A DNA stretch of 17,724 nucleotides from an uncultured Eubacteriales bacterium (lineage in GTDB: Bacteria > Bacillota > Clostridia > Oscillospirales > Acutalibacteraceae): positions 1 to 17,724 of the forward strand of contig CAKUBN010000048.1 of assembly GCA_934643185.1 (NCBI GenBank), in the 5' to 3' direction. This document shows, piece by piece, positions 12,581 through 17,724 of the stretch. Each line of letters begins with the position of its first letter. Position 1 is the first letter of the stretch. The notes under the pieces are model-generated. The model was not told the DNA's origin. It did no database searches and was given only the letters and a program-made list of their open reading frames with translations. The position numbers and the translations under genes are program-made.

Positions 12581-12783
12581 ACCTGACCTGCTGCCCGAGG
12601 GAGTGCCCACGGCGCTCGGTGAGCTGCCATAACGGGTGCCAGACATACATGCGGTACAAGCTGATGCGGCTGCTGATGAACAAGCAGCGCATGAAGGCAG
12701 TGGACGAAGTAGGCTTTCACCGCGACGTGCGGAAGGCCGTTGAAAAAAGACGCGAAAGGAAGATCAGATATGACAACAGATGA
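12577..12783 (+). CDS. Small Cys-rich protein, possible zinc ribbon
   Basis: The 68-aa protein starts MNLTCCPRECPRRSVSCHNGCQ. Six cysteines and a histidine in the first 22 residues (CCPREC, CHNGC) suggest a metal-binding knuckle. The rest is basic and helical (YKLMRLLMNKQRMK, KAVEKRRERKIR). It overlaps the previous stop by 4 nt and the next gene by 14 nt. The function is unknown; nucleic-acid binding is a reasonable guess. Confidence 0.75.
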   Translation: MNLTCCPRECPRRSVSCHNGCQTYMRYKLMRLLMNKQRMKAVDEVGFHRDVRKAVEKRRERKIRYDNR

Positions 12784-13069
12784 ACTCATCAAGGCGCTTG
12801 AGCGCATGGAATCGGAGACCGGCTCGCTGGCAGACTCCTTGTGCTGCCTCGGTTGTGGGCATGAGCATAACTGCGGCGTGCATGGGTGCGCGGTTATTCG
12901 GGAGGCGATAAAAACCGCGAAGCTGTATCAAGCGGCGTATAAAGTGCTCGAGCGGCAGCGGGACTGCGACACATGCCTTTACAACAAGCCGTGCGGAATG
13001 GACGATTTGCGCTGTACGGTCTGCACGAGAGGGCAAAAATGGAGATGGGACAGAGGAGGCGTAGATTAG
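12770..13069 (+). CDS. Cys/His-rich phage protein of unknown function
   Basis: The 99-aa protein starts MTTDELIKALERMESETGSL. The ATG at 12770 follows AAAGGAAG. Two Cys clusters, CCLGCGHEHNCGVHGC (about 25-40) and CDTCLYNKPCGMDDLRCTVC (about 66-85), flank a helix and look like two zinc-binding knuckles. It ends in RGQKWRWDRGGVD. The stop TAG shares its last base with the GTG start of the next gene. Similar small Cys-rich proteins are frequent in this region of phage genomes, without known function. Confidence 0.75.
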   Translation: MTTDELIKALERMESETGSLADSLCCLGCGHEHNCGVHGCAVIREAIKTAKLYQAAYKVLERQRDCDTCLYNKPCGMDDLRCTVCTRGQKWRWDRGGVD

Positions 13070-13251
13070 TGGATAAAATCATCTTGGTCGTGCTCGTAAT
13101 CGCGGCAACGCTCACGGAGTGCATCGTGATGCGCAAGTCGCGGGAGTACGACGCAGCGGACAATATCGCCGGGCTTGAGCGATGTGTAAAAGCCATGGTG
13201 GTGATTGGCTTAGTGGGCCTCGCCGCAGCGGTGGCGTTTGTGGCGATGTGA
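13069..13251 (+). CDS. Small two-helix membrane protein, GTG start
   Basis: The 60-aa protein starts (V)MDKIILVVLVIAATLTECIV. GTG at 13069 is chosen because AGAGGAGGC lies at good spacing, whereas two ATG codons further upstream have none. Hydrophobic segments span residues about 3-20 and 42-60, joined by a polar loop with charged residues RKSREYDAAD. No holin signature is clear, and it lies well before the structural genes, so lysis is unlikely. The function is unknown. Confidence 0.72.
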   Translation: MDKIILVVLVIAATLTECIVMRKSREYDAADNIAGLERCVKAMVVIGLVGLAAAVAFVAM

Positions 13252-13267
13252 TAAAGGAGGAGATGCG

Positions 13268-13633
13268 ATGACAAAAGAACTTTTGGAGAAATACCCTGAC
13301 ATTTGCGCGGAAATCGAAGAGCTAAAAGCGAAAGACAGCGCGGCGATCAGCGACGTGGTGCAGGCGAGCGCGGACGAGTTCCCGTTCAACCTGCACAGCG
13401 TTACCGTGCAGGGGATGCCGAATCCGAAGTATGCAGAACGTATCCGGGAACTCGAAGCGCAGAAGGCAGAAGTCGAGGCGTTTGTGGGCAGGCTTGCCTA
13501 CCGCCCTCAGAAGCTCGCCCGATGTGTCATGAAGCACGGGACGAGGTGGAGAGTTATCATGCGTGAGATGGACGGCTACAAGTCGCCGGAAGCGCTGCGA
13601 AAAGAATTTTCAAGAATTTTCAAAAAAATTTGA
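13268..13633 (+). CDS. Putative late-gene transcription regulator
   Basis: The 121-aa protein starts MTKELLEKYPDICAEIEELK after AAAGGAGGAG. The N-terminal half has helical, coiled-coil-like segments (LLEKYPDICAEIEELK, then YAERIRELEAQKAEVEAFVG). The C-terminal part (YRPQKLARCVMKHGTRWRVI ... KSPEALRKEFSRIF) has a helix-turn-helix look like region-4-like phage late activators. It is the last early gene and is followed within 40 bp by a promoter whose -35 region is replaced by three direct repeats, the usual position of an activator gene in Firmicute phages. Family membership (RinA/ArpU/DUF1492-like) is not certain. The last codons include a 10-bp tandem repeat (AAGAATTTTC twice). Confidence 0.6.
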   Translation: MTKELLEKYPDICAEIEELKAKDSAAISDVVQASADEFPFNLHSVTVQGMPNPKYAERIRELEAQKAEVEAFVGRLAYRPQKLARCVMKHGTRWRVIMREMDGYKSPEALRKEFSRIFKKI

Positions 13634-13635
13634 GA

Positions 13636-13669
13636 TTTGTCCGCTTTGTCCGTTTTGTCCGCCTATAAT
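13636..13669 (+). promoter_or_regulatory. Candidate activator-dependent promoter with three 9-bp repeats
   Basis: TTTGTCCG(C/T) is repeated three times without spacer at 13636-13644, 13645-13653 and 13654-13662. A perfect TATAAT follows at 13664-13669. No -35 box stands at 16-18 bp; the repeats occupy that place. The start would be near 13676, about 12 nt before the Shine-Dalgarno of the next gene. Confidence 0.6.
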
Positions 13670-13699
13670 GATAATTGAGGAAGTCTACAAGGAGCAACT

Positions 13700-13900
13700 A
13701 TGACACACAAAGAAGCTGTTATTTTATCCGCTTACACCGGCTTTTTGCTGGTTCGAGATTTCAGTGACGTGCATCGTTTCTGCGAGAAGCTGCTCGGGCG
13801 CGCGATTTTCACGCATGAGTTCGCCGACCCGGCGTTCGTCGGAAAGATCAGGACGAAGTGCAAGCCGCTCGTCGAGGAGATCATTCGCGATGCAGAGTGA
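13700..13900 (+). CDS. DUF7736-like small phage protein
   Basis: The 66-aa protein starts MTHKEAVILSAYTGFLLVRD and continues with FCEKLLGRAIFTHEFADPAF. This matches a common small phage protein pattern (EA-ISAYTG-LL ... F-HEF-LGR-x-THEFA, named DUF7736 in Pfam as I recall it). The function is unknown. AAGGAG precedes the ATG. It is the first gene behind the repeat-carrying promoter and the last before the TIR cargo unit, which begins only 63 nt later. Confidence 0.8.
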   Translation: MTHKEAVILSAYTGFLLVRDFSDVHRFCEKLLGRAIFTHEFADPAFVGKIRTKCKPLVEEIIRDAE

Positions 13901-13906
13901 TTTCTC

Positions 13907-13935
13907 TTTACACGCCTTCGCAAAGCGCGTATAAT
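13907..13935 (+). promoter_or_regulatory. Dedicated promoter of the TIR gene
   Basis: TTTACA (13907-13912), a 17-bp spacer and a perfect TATAAT (13930-13935) lie 28 bp before the TIR start codon. It is a near-consensus housekeeping promoter with no visible phage operator, so it should be active in the lysogen. Confidence 0.85.
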
Positions 13936-13963
13936 TTACACTATACGACCTCGGAGGTGCATT

Positions 13964-14752
13964 ATGGCAAAGGAAAACAAAAAGCCGATTTTATTCATTT
14001 CGCATATCTCGGAAGAAAAGGAAGCCGCAAGCCTGCTGAAAGAGTTCTTTGAGCGCGCTTTCCTCGGCGCGATAGAGGTGTTCGTCTCCTCGAACGAAAA
14101 GAGCATCACCTACGGCGCGCGATGGCTGGATCGCATTACGAACGCGCTTCAAAGCTGCGACATCATGCTGGTCCTATGCAGCGCGAAATCCGTACAGCGC
14201 CCGTGGATCAACTTTGAGACCGGCTTTGGCAGCGCCAGAGGCGTTGAGGTCATCCCGGTCTGCTATGCCGGGCAGGACAAAGGGCAGCTTCCGGCACCGC
14301 TTTCGTTCTATCAGGGATTGAACCTGCGTGATGCCGGTGTTCTGGAGCTCCTGCTGGAGCAGATCGCCGAGAAAATCGATATGCACTGCCCGCAAGCAGA
14401 CTGTACAGCGCTGGCGGAGCAGATCGGAAAAATCGAAGAACGATACATGTTCTGGGATGCCTGCAACGCCGCTTTTGACGGACTTGAAGCATGTATGCCG
14501 GGTATCGTGCAAACGCTGAAGCAGCTTCCAGTCGGCGGGACGTATGAATTTGAGGTCGAAGGCACAAAGGAGAATCAGATTTTCGAAGAGCTTCGAGAAG
14601 GGTTCTTCGCAGATGGCTCGATCTTGGCGTTTTCGGATGCAGAAAGAATGGATTTCTCTGACGATTATGAGGTTTGCAAAGACTATATCGTCACCGTGCA
14701 ACAGCGATTTATCGATGAGATCGCCGGGAATGCGGAATTCAAGTACAAGTAA
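13964..14752 (+). CDS. TIR-domain protein, probable anti-phage NADase cargo gene
   Basis: In this 262-aa protein, residues 7 to about 135 form a bacterial TIR domain: KPILFISHISEEKEAASLL (betaA/alphaA), IEVFVSSNEKSITYGARW (37-54), CDIMLVLCSAKSVQRPW (65-81) and NFETGFGSA (83-91). E85 in WINFETG is at the position of the catalytic glutamate of TIR NADases. The C-terminal part (about 145-262) has helices around YMFWDACNAAFDGLEACMPG and an acidic end; I recognise no known sensor domain. Bacterial TIR proteins usually deplete NAD+ on infection and abort it. Here a prophage may protect its lysogen from rival phages. AGGAGG stands 9 nt before ATG. Its own promoter and terminator isolate it from the late operon it interrupts. 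Signalling or non-enzymatic roles remain possible. Confidence 0.87.
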   Translation: MAKENKKPILFISHISEEKEAASLLKEFFERAFLGAIEVFVSSNEKSITYGARWLDRITNALQSCDIMLVLCSAKSVQRPWINFETGFGSARGVEVIPVCYAGQDKGQLPAPLSFYQGLNLRDAGVLELLLEQIAEKIDMHCPQADCTALAEQIGKIEERYMFWDACNAAFDGLEACMPGIVQTLKQLPVGGTYEFEVEGTKENQIFEELREGFFADGSILAFSDAERMDFSDDYEVCKDYIVTVQQRFIDEIAGNAEFKYK

Positions 14753-14767
14753 GTGAACAACAAAGAG

Positions 14768-14799
14768 AGCACCTGCGCTGTTGCGTGGGTGCTTTTCTT
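14768..14799 (+). terminator. Terminator of the TIR gene
   Basis: AGCACCTGCGC (14768-14778), loop TGTT and GCGTGGGTGCT (14783-14793) pair over 11 bp with two wobbles, followed by TTTCTT. It lies 15 nt after the stop codon and closes the TIR unit before the packaging genes. Confidence 0.85.
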
Positions 14800-14828
14800 A
14801 TGCCCAAAAGCCGAAAGGAGGGGTGCAC

Positions 14829-15029
14829 GTGAAAAGAGAATACCGGGTGTGCCCGAGGGGCTGCAAATGCGTTTGGGCGGAATGCTTAGACGGCACATGC
14901 TTCTGTATGCTCTCTGTGTGCCCCTACGCGGCGATTTCGGACGGTGCGAGGGTAGTTTCACCTGTTGAGAGTGAAAACGGCGTGGAGAGCCGCACAGACG
15001 ATTTAACAAACAGGTGCGAAGATGAGTAA
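14829..15029 (+). CDS. Small Cys-rich phage protein, GTG start
   Basis: The 66-aa protein starts (V)MKREYRVCPRGCKCVWAECL. GTG at 14829 follows AAAGGAGGGG by a proper gap; another GTG six bases earlier is too close. Seven cysteines lie in the first 40 residues (CPRGCKC, ECLDGTCFC, CPY), suggesting metal binding or a small fold held by zinc. The C-terminal third is acidic and polar. It overlaps the HNH gene start by 8 nt, so it belongs with the packaging cluster. Its function is unknown. Confidence 0.72.
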   Translation: MKREYRVCPRGCKCVWAECLDGTCFCMLSVCPYAAISDGARVVSPVESENGVESRTDDLTNRCEDE

Positions 15030-15369
15030 CCCGCGATATGCAAACGGTACACTGCGCAGGAAACACCGTGCCAGGCTGAAAGCCATGGGCGCGCCATGCG
15101 GGATATGTAAAGGGCGGTTCGGCCCGATACGGTATGACGAGCCGAGCGACGCGCAGCACCCGCTTTCGTTTGTAGTCGATGAAATTAAACCCGTAGCACG
15201 TTGGCGCGAATTTGGCTATGCTTCGGCGCGGTCTGCGGCAGAGGATTGGGACAACTTGCAGGCAGCGCATTATTTTTGTAATCAGCAGAAGGGCACAAAA
15301 ACAGGAAATCCGTTCGAGGAAAAGAAAGAGAAAAAGATATACCCAAAAATCAGTGATGGAAACTGGTAA
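15022..15369 (+). CDS. HNH endonuclease of the packaging region
   Basis: The 115-aa protein has the terminase-associated HNH pattern: a basic N-terminus (LRRKHRARLK), a CGIC knuckle (C26, C29), VVDEIKPVARW (51-61) in place of the classic DH motif, then DWDNLQAAHYFCNQQKG (75-91) with H83 and N87. The D-E-I variant is common in HNH proteins next to phage terminases. These nick or cut near cos and assist the large terminase in DNA packaging. The gene is followed by a 103-bp non-coding gap and then the small terminase, the typical order of cos phages. Confidence 0.9.
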   Translation: MSNPRYANGTLRRKHRARLKAMGAPCGICKGRFGPIRYDEPSDAQHPLSFVVDEIKPVARWREFGYASARSAAEDWDNLQAAHYFCNQQKGTKTGNPFEEKKEKKIYPKISDGNW

Positions 15370-15472
15370 GTTTGCTGAGGGTGGGGAGGGTACCCCTGAG
15401 CTCGTACTGGCGACCCATCGCCGCCCAGCGCCGATTTACACACAGGGTATTTTTGAAAGGGGTGGCAGTGGC
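15370..15472. other. Candidate cos region between HNH and small terminase
   Basis: The gap holds the palindrome GGGTACCC (15388-15395) within a G-run/C-run, and a tight hairpin GGCGA-CCCA-TCGCC (15409-15422). A second GC-rich stretch follows. No gene or promoter is evident. Position between an HNH nuclease and the terminase genes is where cos sites lie in related phages. The cut site cannot be read from the sequence. Confidence 0.4.
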
Positions 15473-15727
15473 ATGAAAATGAAAAGCATCACGGCAAAGG
15501 GCAGCCGGATAGAGCAGCTCAAGGAGCTTGCAAAAGTGCTCGCCACCGCGATCGATGCGTGCATAGACCCGAAGGCGCTTCCGGCTATGGCAAAGCAGTA
15601 CCGGGAAACGATACGGGAGATCGAAGAAATAGAGGGGGTGAGCGCCGATGGCGACGAGATCAGCGAAATCCTCACGAGCCGCGAAGCCGATGGGAAGCCA
15701 GGAGCCGTCCGAAAGAATCGCGCCTGA
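15473..15727 (+). CDS. terS: Probable small terminase subunit
   Basis: The 84-aa protein starts MKMKSITAKGSRIEQLKELA after AAAGGGGTGG. It is almost wholly helical (LKELAKVLATAIDACIDPKA ... QYRETIREIEEIEG), as in the short DNA-recognition subunits encoded just before HK97-like large terminases. No clear HTH is visible, so the call rests mainly on position, size and helical content. Its last 80 nt overlap the start of the large terminase in another frame. Confidence 0.65.
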   Translation: MKMKSITAKGSRIEQLKELAKVLATAIDACIDPKALPAMAKQYRETIREIEEIEGVSADGDEISEILTSREADGKPGAVRKNRA

Positions 15728-17087
15728 GTATGCGACGAGCGACGGCATGGACGCGGTGAAGCTGCTGCGTGTCGGTGGCACGGTGCTCGACCCATGGCAA
15801 AGCGACATCATGGATGATTGGCTCGGCCGCACACCGTCCGGCAAATGGGCAGCCCCCACAGCAGGCGGAAGCGTGCCCCGGCAGAACGGCAAATCGCTTT
15901 TGGTACAGGGGCGCGCGGAAGCCGGTATGCTGATGTTTAACGAGACAGTGATCTACACGGCGCATCTGCAAAAGACCGCGACGGAGACGTTTGAAGAAAT
16001 GCGCGATTTTTTCGAGCACCCGAAGCTTAGGCGGTATGTCGCCGAGATCAAAACGGCGCTCGGGCGTGAGCAAATTATCTTAAAAAGCGGCGCGCGCATT
16101 AAGTTCCTGGCGCGAACCCGCAACGGCGGACGCGGACAGCACGGTGATTTACTCATTTTTGACGAGGCGCAGGAGCTGGACGAGACCGCGCAAGGCTCTT
16201 TTTTGCCTGCAATCTCTGCGAGCTTGAATCCGCAAACGGTTTACGTCGGCACGCCGCCAGGCCCCGATGCTGTGGGCACGGTGTTCCGCAATTTGCGTCA
16301 ACGTGCATTAGATGGCGAAGCCAAAAAAGCTGCATGGTTTGAGTTCTCCGTGCCGGAGATCGGCGACGTGACGGACCCGCGGCGTTGGGCGGCAACAAAC
16401 CCGGCGCTCGGGCGGCGCATCCAGTTTTCGACGATTGAGGGCGAAGCGGAGCAGTTGGACCCGGATACGTTTGCAAGAGAACGTCTGGGTTGGTGGAGCC
16501 CGGTAGCGGCAGAAAATTTGGATTATGCCATTGACCGCAGGGCGTGGGAAGCCTGCGCGAGTAATGAGGAAAAGCCCGAAGGCAAAACCGCATACGGCGT
16601 GAAATTTGCGGCGGACGGTTCGGCAGTGTGCCTATGCGGAGCGGTGATTCCGAAGGACGGACCGGCACGCGTGTCGCTCATCGAGATGCAGCCCTCGGGG
16701 CGCGGGCTTGTTTGGCTGGTGGATTGGCTTTCCGCACGGTACGACCGCGCGAGCTGCGTTGTCATCGACGGGCGCAACGGCGTAGACGTGCTAGTCGAGC
16801 GCATCAAGGGTGTTTGGCGGGCGAAAAACGCTGTCATTCGTCCGGGCGTGAAAGACGTGCTGGCAGCGGTGGGATTGTTTACAAATGCCGTGAACGAAGG
16901 CGTTTTGACATGGTACAAGCCGCAGGAAGCGCTGAACGAAAGCGCCGTGACGGCGGTCAAGCGCCCAATCGGCGGCGGGTACGGCTTCGGCGGAGAAAAC
17001 AGCTTGCCGGTGGAAGCCTGCGCCCTGGCACTTTGGGGTGCGAAGACCTGTAAACGCGATCCATCGCGGAAAATGAAAATCGGATAG
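15648..17087 (+). CDS. terL: Terminase large subunit
   Basis: The 479-aa protein packages DNA into proheads. The ATPase half has the variant Walker A of this group, VPRQNGKS (76-83), Walker B LLIFDEAQ (168-175) and coupling-motif-like VYVGTPPGP (199-207). The nuclease half has Asp323 in KFAADGSAV, Asp374 in VVIDGRNGVD, and a late acidic ENSLPVEACALALWG, as expected for an RNase H-like metal site. The start at 15648 follows AGGGGGTGAG and makes an 80-nt out-of-frame overlap with the small subunit. Full length and no frameshift suggest a functional packaging motor. RQNGKS-type TerL proteins are typical of cos siphoviruses. Confidence 0.95.
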   Translation: MATRSAKSSRAAKPMGSQEPSERIAPEYATSDGMDAVKLLRVGGTVLDPWQSDIMDDWLGRTPSGKWAAPTAGGSVPRQNGKSLLVQGRAEAGMLMFNETVIYTAHLQKTATETFEEMRDFFEHPKLRRYVAEIKTALGREQIILKSGARIKFLARTRNGGRGQHGDLLIFDEAQELDETAQGSFLPAISASLNPQTVYVGTPPGPDAVGTVFRNLRQRALDGEAKKAAWFEFSVPEIGDVTDPRRWAATNPALGRRIQFSTIEGEAEQLDPDTFARERLGWWSPVAAENLDYAIDRRAWEACASNEEKPEGKTAYGVKFAADGSAVCLCGAVIPKDGPARVSLIEMQPSGRGLVWLVDWLSARYDRASCVVIDGRNGVDVLVERIKGVWRAKNAVIRPGVKDVLAAVGLFTNAVNEGVLTWYKPQEALNESAVTAVKRPIGGGYGFGGENSLPVEACALALWGAKTCKRDPSRKMKIG

Positions 17088-17097
17088 AGGTGAGACG

Positions 17098-17724
17098 ATG
17101 ATAACTTTGAATATCGGCACGGTGCCGGGCTTGAGCGCAGACGAACAGCAGAAGCTCATCGAGCTGCAAAACGTGTTTGCCTATCACCAGGACAAGAACG
17201 ACATGAAAGACAAATATTACGAAGGACATATCGAGCTTAGCGACGTGAACCTCGGAATCGCTTTGCCGCAGGGACTGAATAAGCTGAAGGTCGGCTGCAA
17301 CTGGGGACAGAAAGCGGTGGACGTGCTTGCCGCCCGCAGTATGTTCGACGGATTTGTCGGCACGGCGGGCAGCTTGGACGGGCTCAGTAAGCTTGTGCAG
17401 GATAACGGGCTCATCGCGGAGTATGGTAAGGCGTGCCGCGACGAGCTTCTATACGGCTGCGTGTTCTCGACGCTTTCCGCCGATGCAGATATCGGCTGCA
17501 AGATACGGTTTCATTCACCGGCGACTGCGGCGGCACTTTGGAACGGCGAAAAGGGGCGCATTGACTGCGGGCTTGCCATTATCGACACAATACCGGACGA
17601 GGAATACAGCAACGAGTGGGTGCCGAAGCTCGTCAACATGTATACCGATGAGACGGTAGTTCTTTTATCCCACAAAAAAGCCGACAGTTATATCCACATT
17701 GATGTGGAGTTTGGAGAGGGCGAG
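17098..17724 (+). CDS. Portal protein, SPP1 gp6-like, 3' end outside the window
   Basis: An open frame of 209 codons runs to the window end, starting MITLNIGTVPGLSADEQQKL after GAGGTGAG, 10 nt past the terminase stop. The sequence DMKDKYYEGHIELSDVNLGI, then LKVGCNWGQKAVDVLAARSM and FDGFVG, fits the N-terminal region of SPP1 gp6-type portals (YYEG ... N-W-x-x-VVD-LA-R ... GF). It forms the ring at the capsid vertex through which DNA enters and to which the tail joins. Position after TerL agrees. The complete protein should be roughly twice this length. Confidence 0.88.
   Translation, partial: MITLNIGTVPGLSADEQQKLIELQNVFAYHQDKNDMKDKYYEGHIELSDVNLGIALPQGLNKLKVGCNWGQKAVDVLAARSMFDGFVGTAGSLDGLSKLVQDNGLIAEYGKACRDELLYGCVFSTLSADADIGCKIRFHSPATAAALWNGEKGRIDCGLAIIDTIPDEEYSNEWVPKLVNMYTDETVVLLSHKKADSYIHIDVEFGEGE

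Noticed and set aside
14753..14968. Plus-strand frame starting right after the TIR stop
   Set aside because: Its first part is the terminator stem and it has no ribosome site. The overlapping GTG-started frame at 14829 has a strong one and an ordered Cys pattern.
14683..15270. Minus-strand open frame of 195 codons over the TIR end and HNH gene
   Set aside because: It crosses a plus-strand terminator and two plus-strand genes with good starts; Arg/Pro/Ser-rich shadow composition.

Overview
The window is the left part of a temperate siphovirus-type prophage in a Gram-positive host. Gene families (Sak4-like recombinase with a DUF669 partner, RusA, SPP1 gp6-type portal), purine-rich Shine-Dalgarno sites, sigma-A type promoters and moderately high GC suggest a clostridial Firmicute, possibly an Oscillospiraceae-like gut bacterium. 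The taxonomic guess is inference only. The window opens on host DNA (tRNA-Asp, tRNA-Thr and a terminator) and ends inside the portal gene.

Layout. 1-310: host tRNA pair, terminator and integrase arm-type repeats, so one prophage end is probably here. 310-2703 (minus strand): tyrosine integrase, a two-helix membrane protein and an S24-type CI repressor. A hairpin-rich stretch at 1350-1500 may encode a small plus-strand RNA. 2704-2876: divergent immunity control region with four near-identical 14-bp operators over two facing promoters. 2877-3369: two small HTH proteins (Cro-like and XRE). 3411-3695: two tiny minus-strand genes (44 and 47 aa) converging on the HTH genes. 3817-5016: early small proteins (excisionase-like HTH, one-helix membrane protein, unknown, RHH-like).

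5013-12380 is a tightly packed, mostly overlapping replication and recombination operon. It encodes an SMC/RecF-like ATPase, a Sak4-like RecA-fold ATPase, a DUF669 SSB-like protein, an SF2 helicase, a primase-helicase fusion and a RusA resolvase. A 349-bp non-coding gap between the last two carries direct repeats at a 56-bp period, palindromes, an AT-rich dyad and a 23-bp hairpin. This looks like the phage replication origin. 12380-13633 holds small Cys-rich, membrane and regulator-like proteins. It ends at a promoter with three tandem 9-bp repeats in place of a -35 box, probably the switch to the late genes.

13700-17724: a DUF7736-like gene, then a TIR-domain protein with its own consensus promoter and its own terminator. 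That makes it an independently expressed lysogeny cargo gene, most likely a NADase-type anti-phage effector. After it come a Cys-rich protein, an HNH endonuclease, a cos-like gap, small and large terminase subunits (overlapping by 80 nt) and the start of the portal. The most interesting features are the TIR cargo unit, the iteron/hairpin origin, the five-copy operator set, the candidate late promoter and the candidate small RNA beside the integrase.
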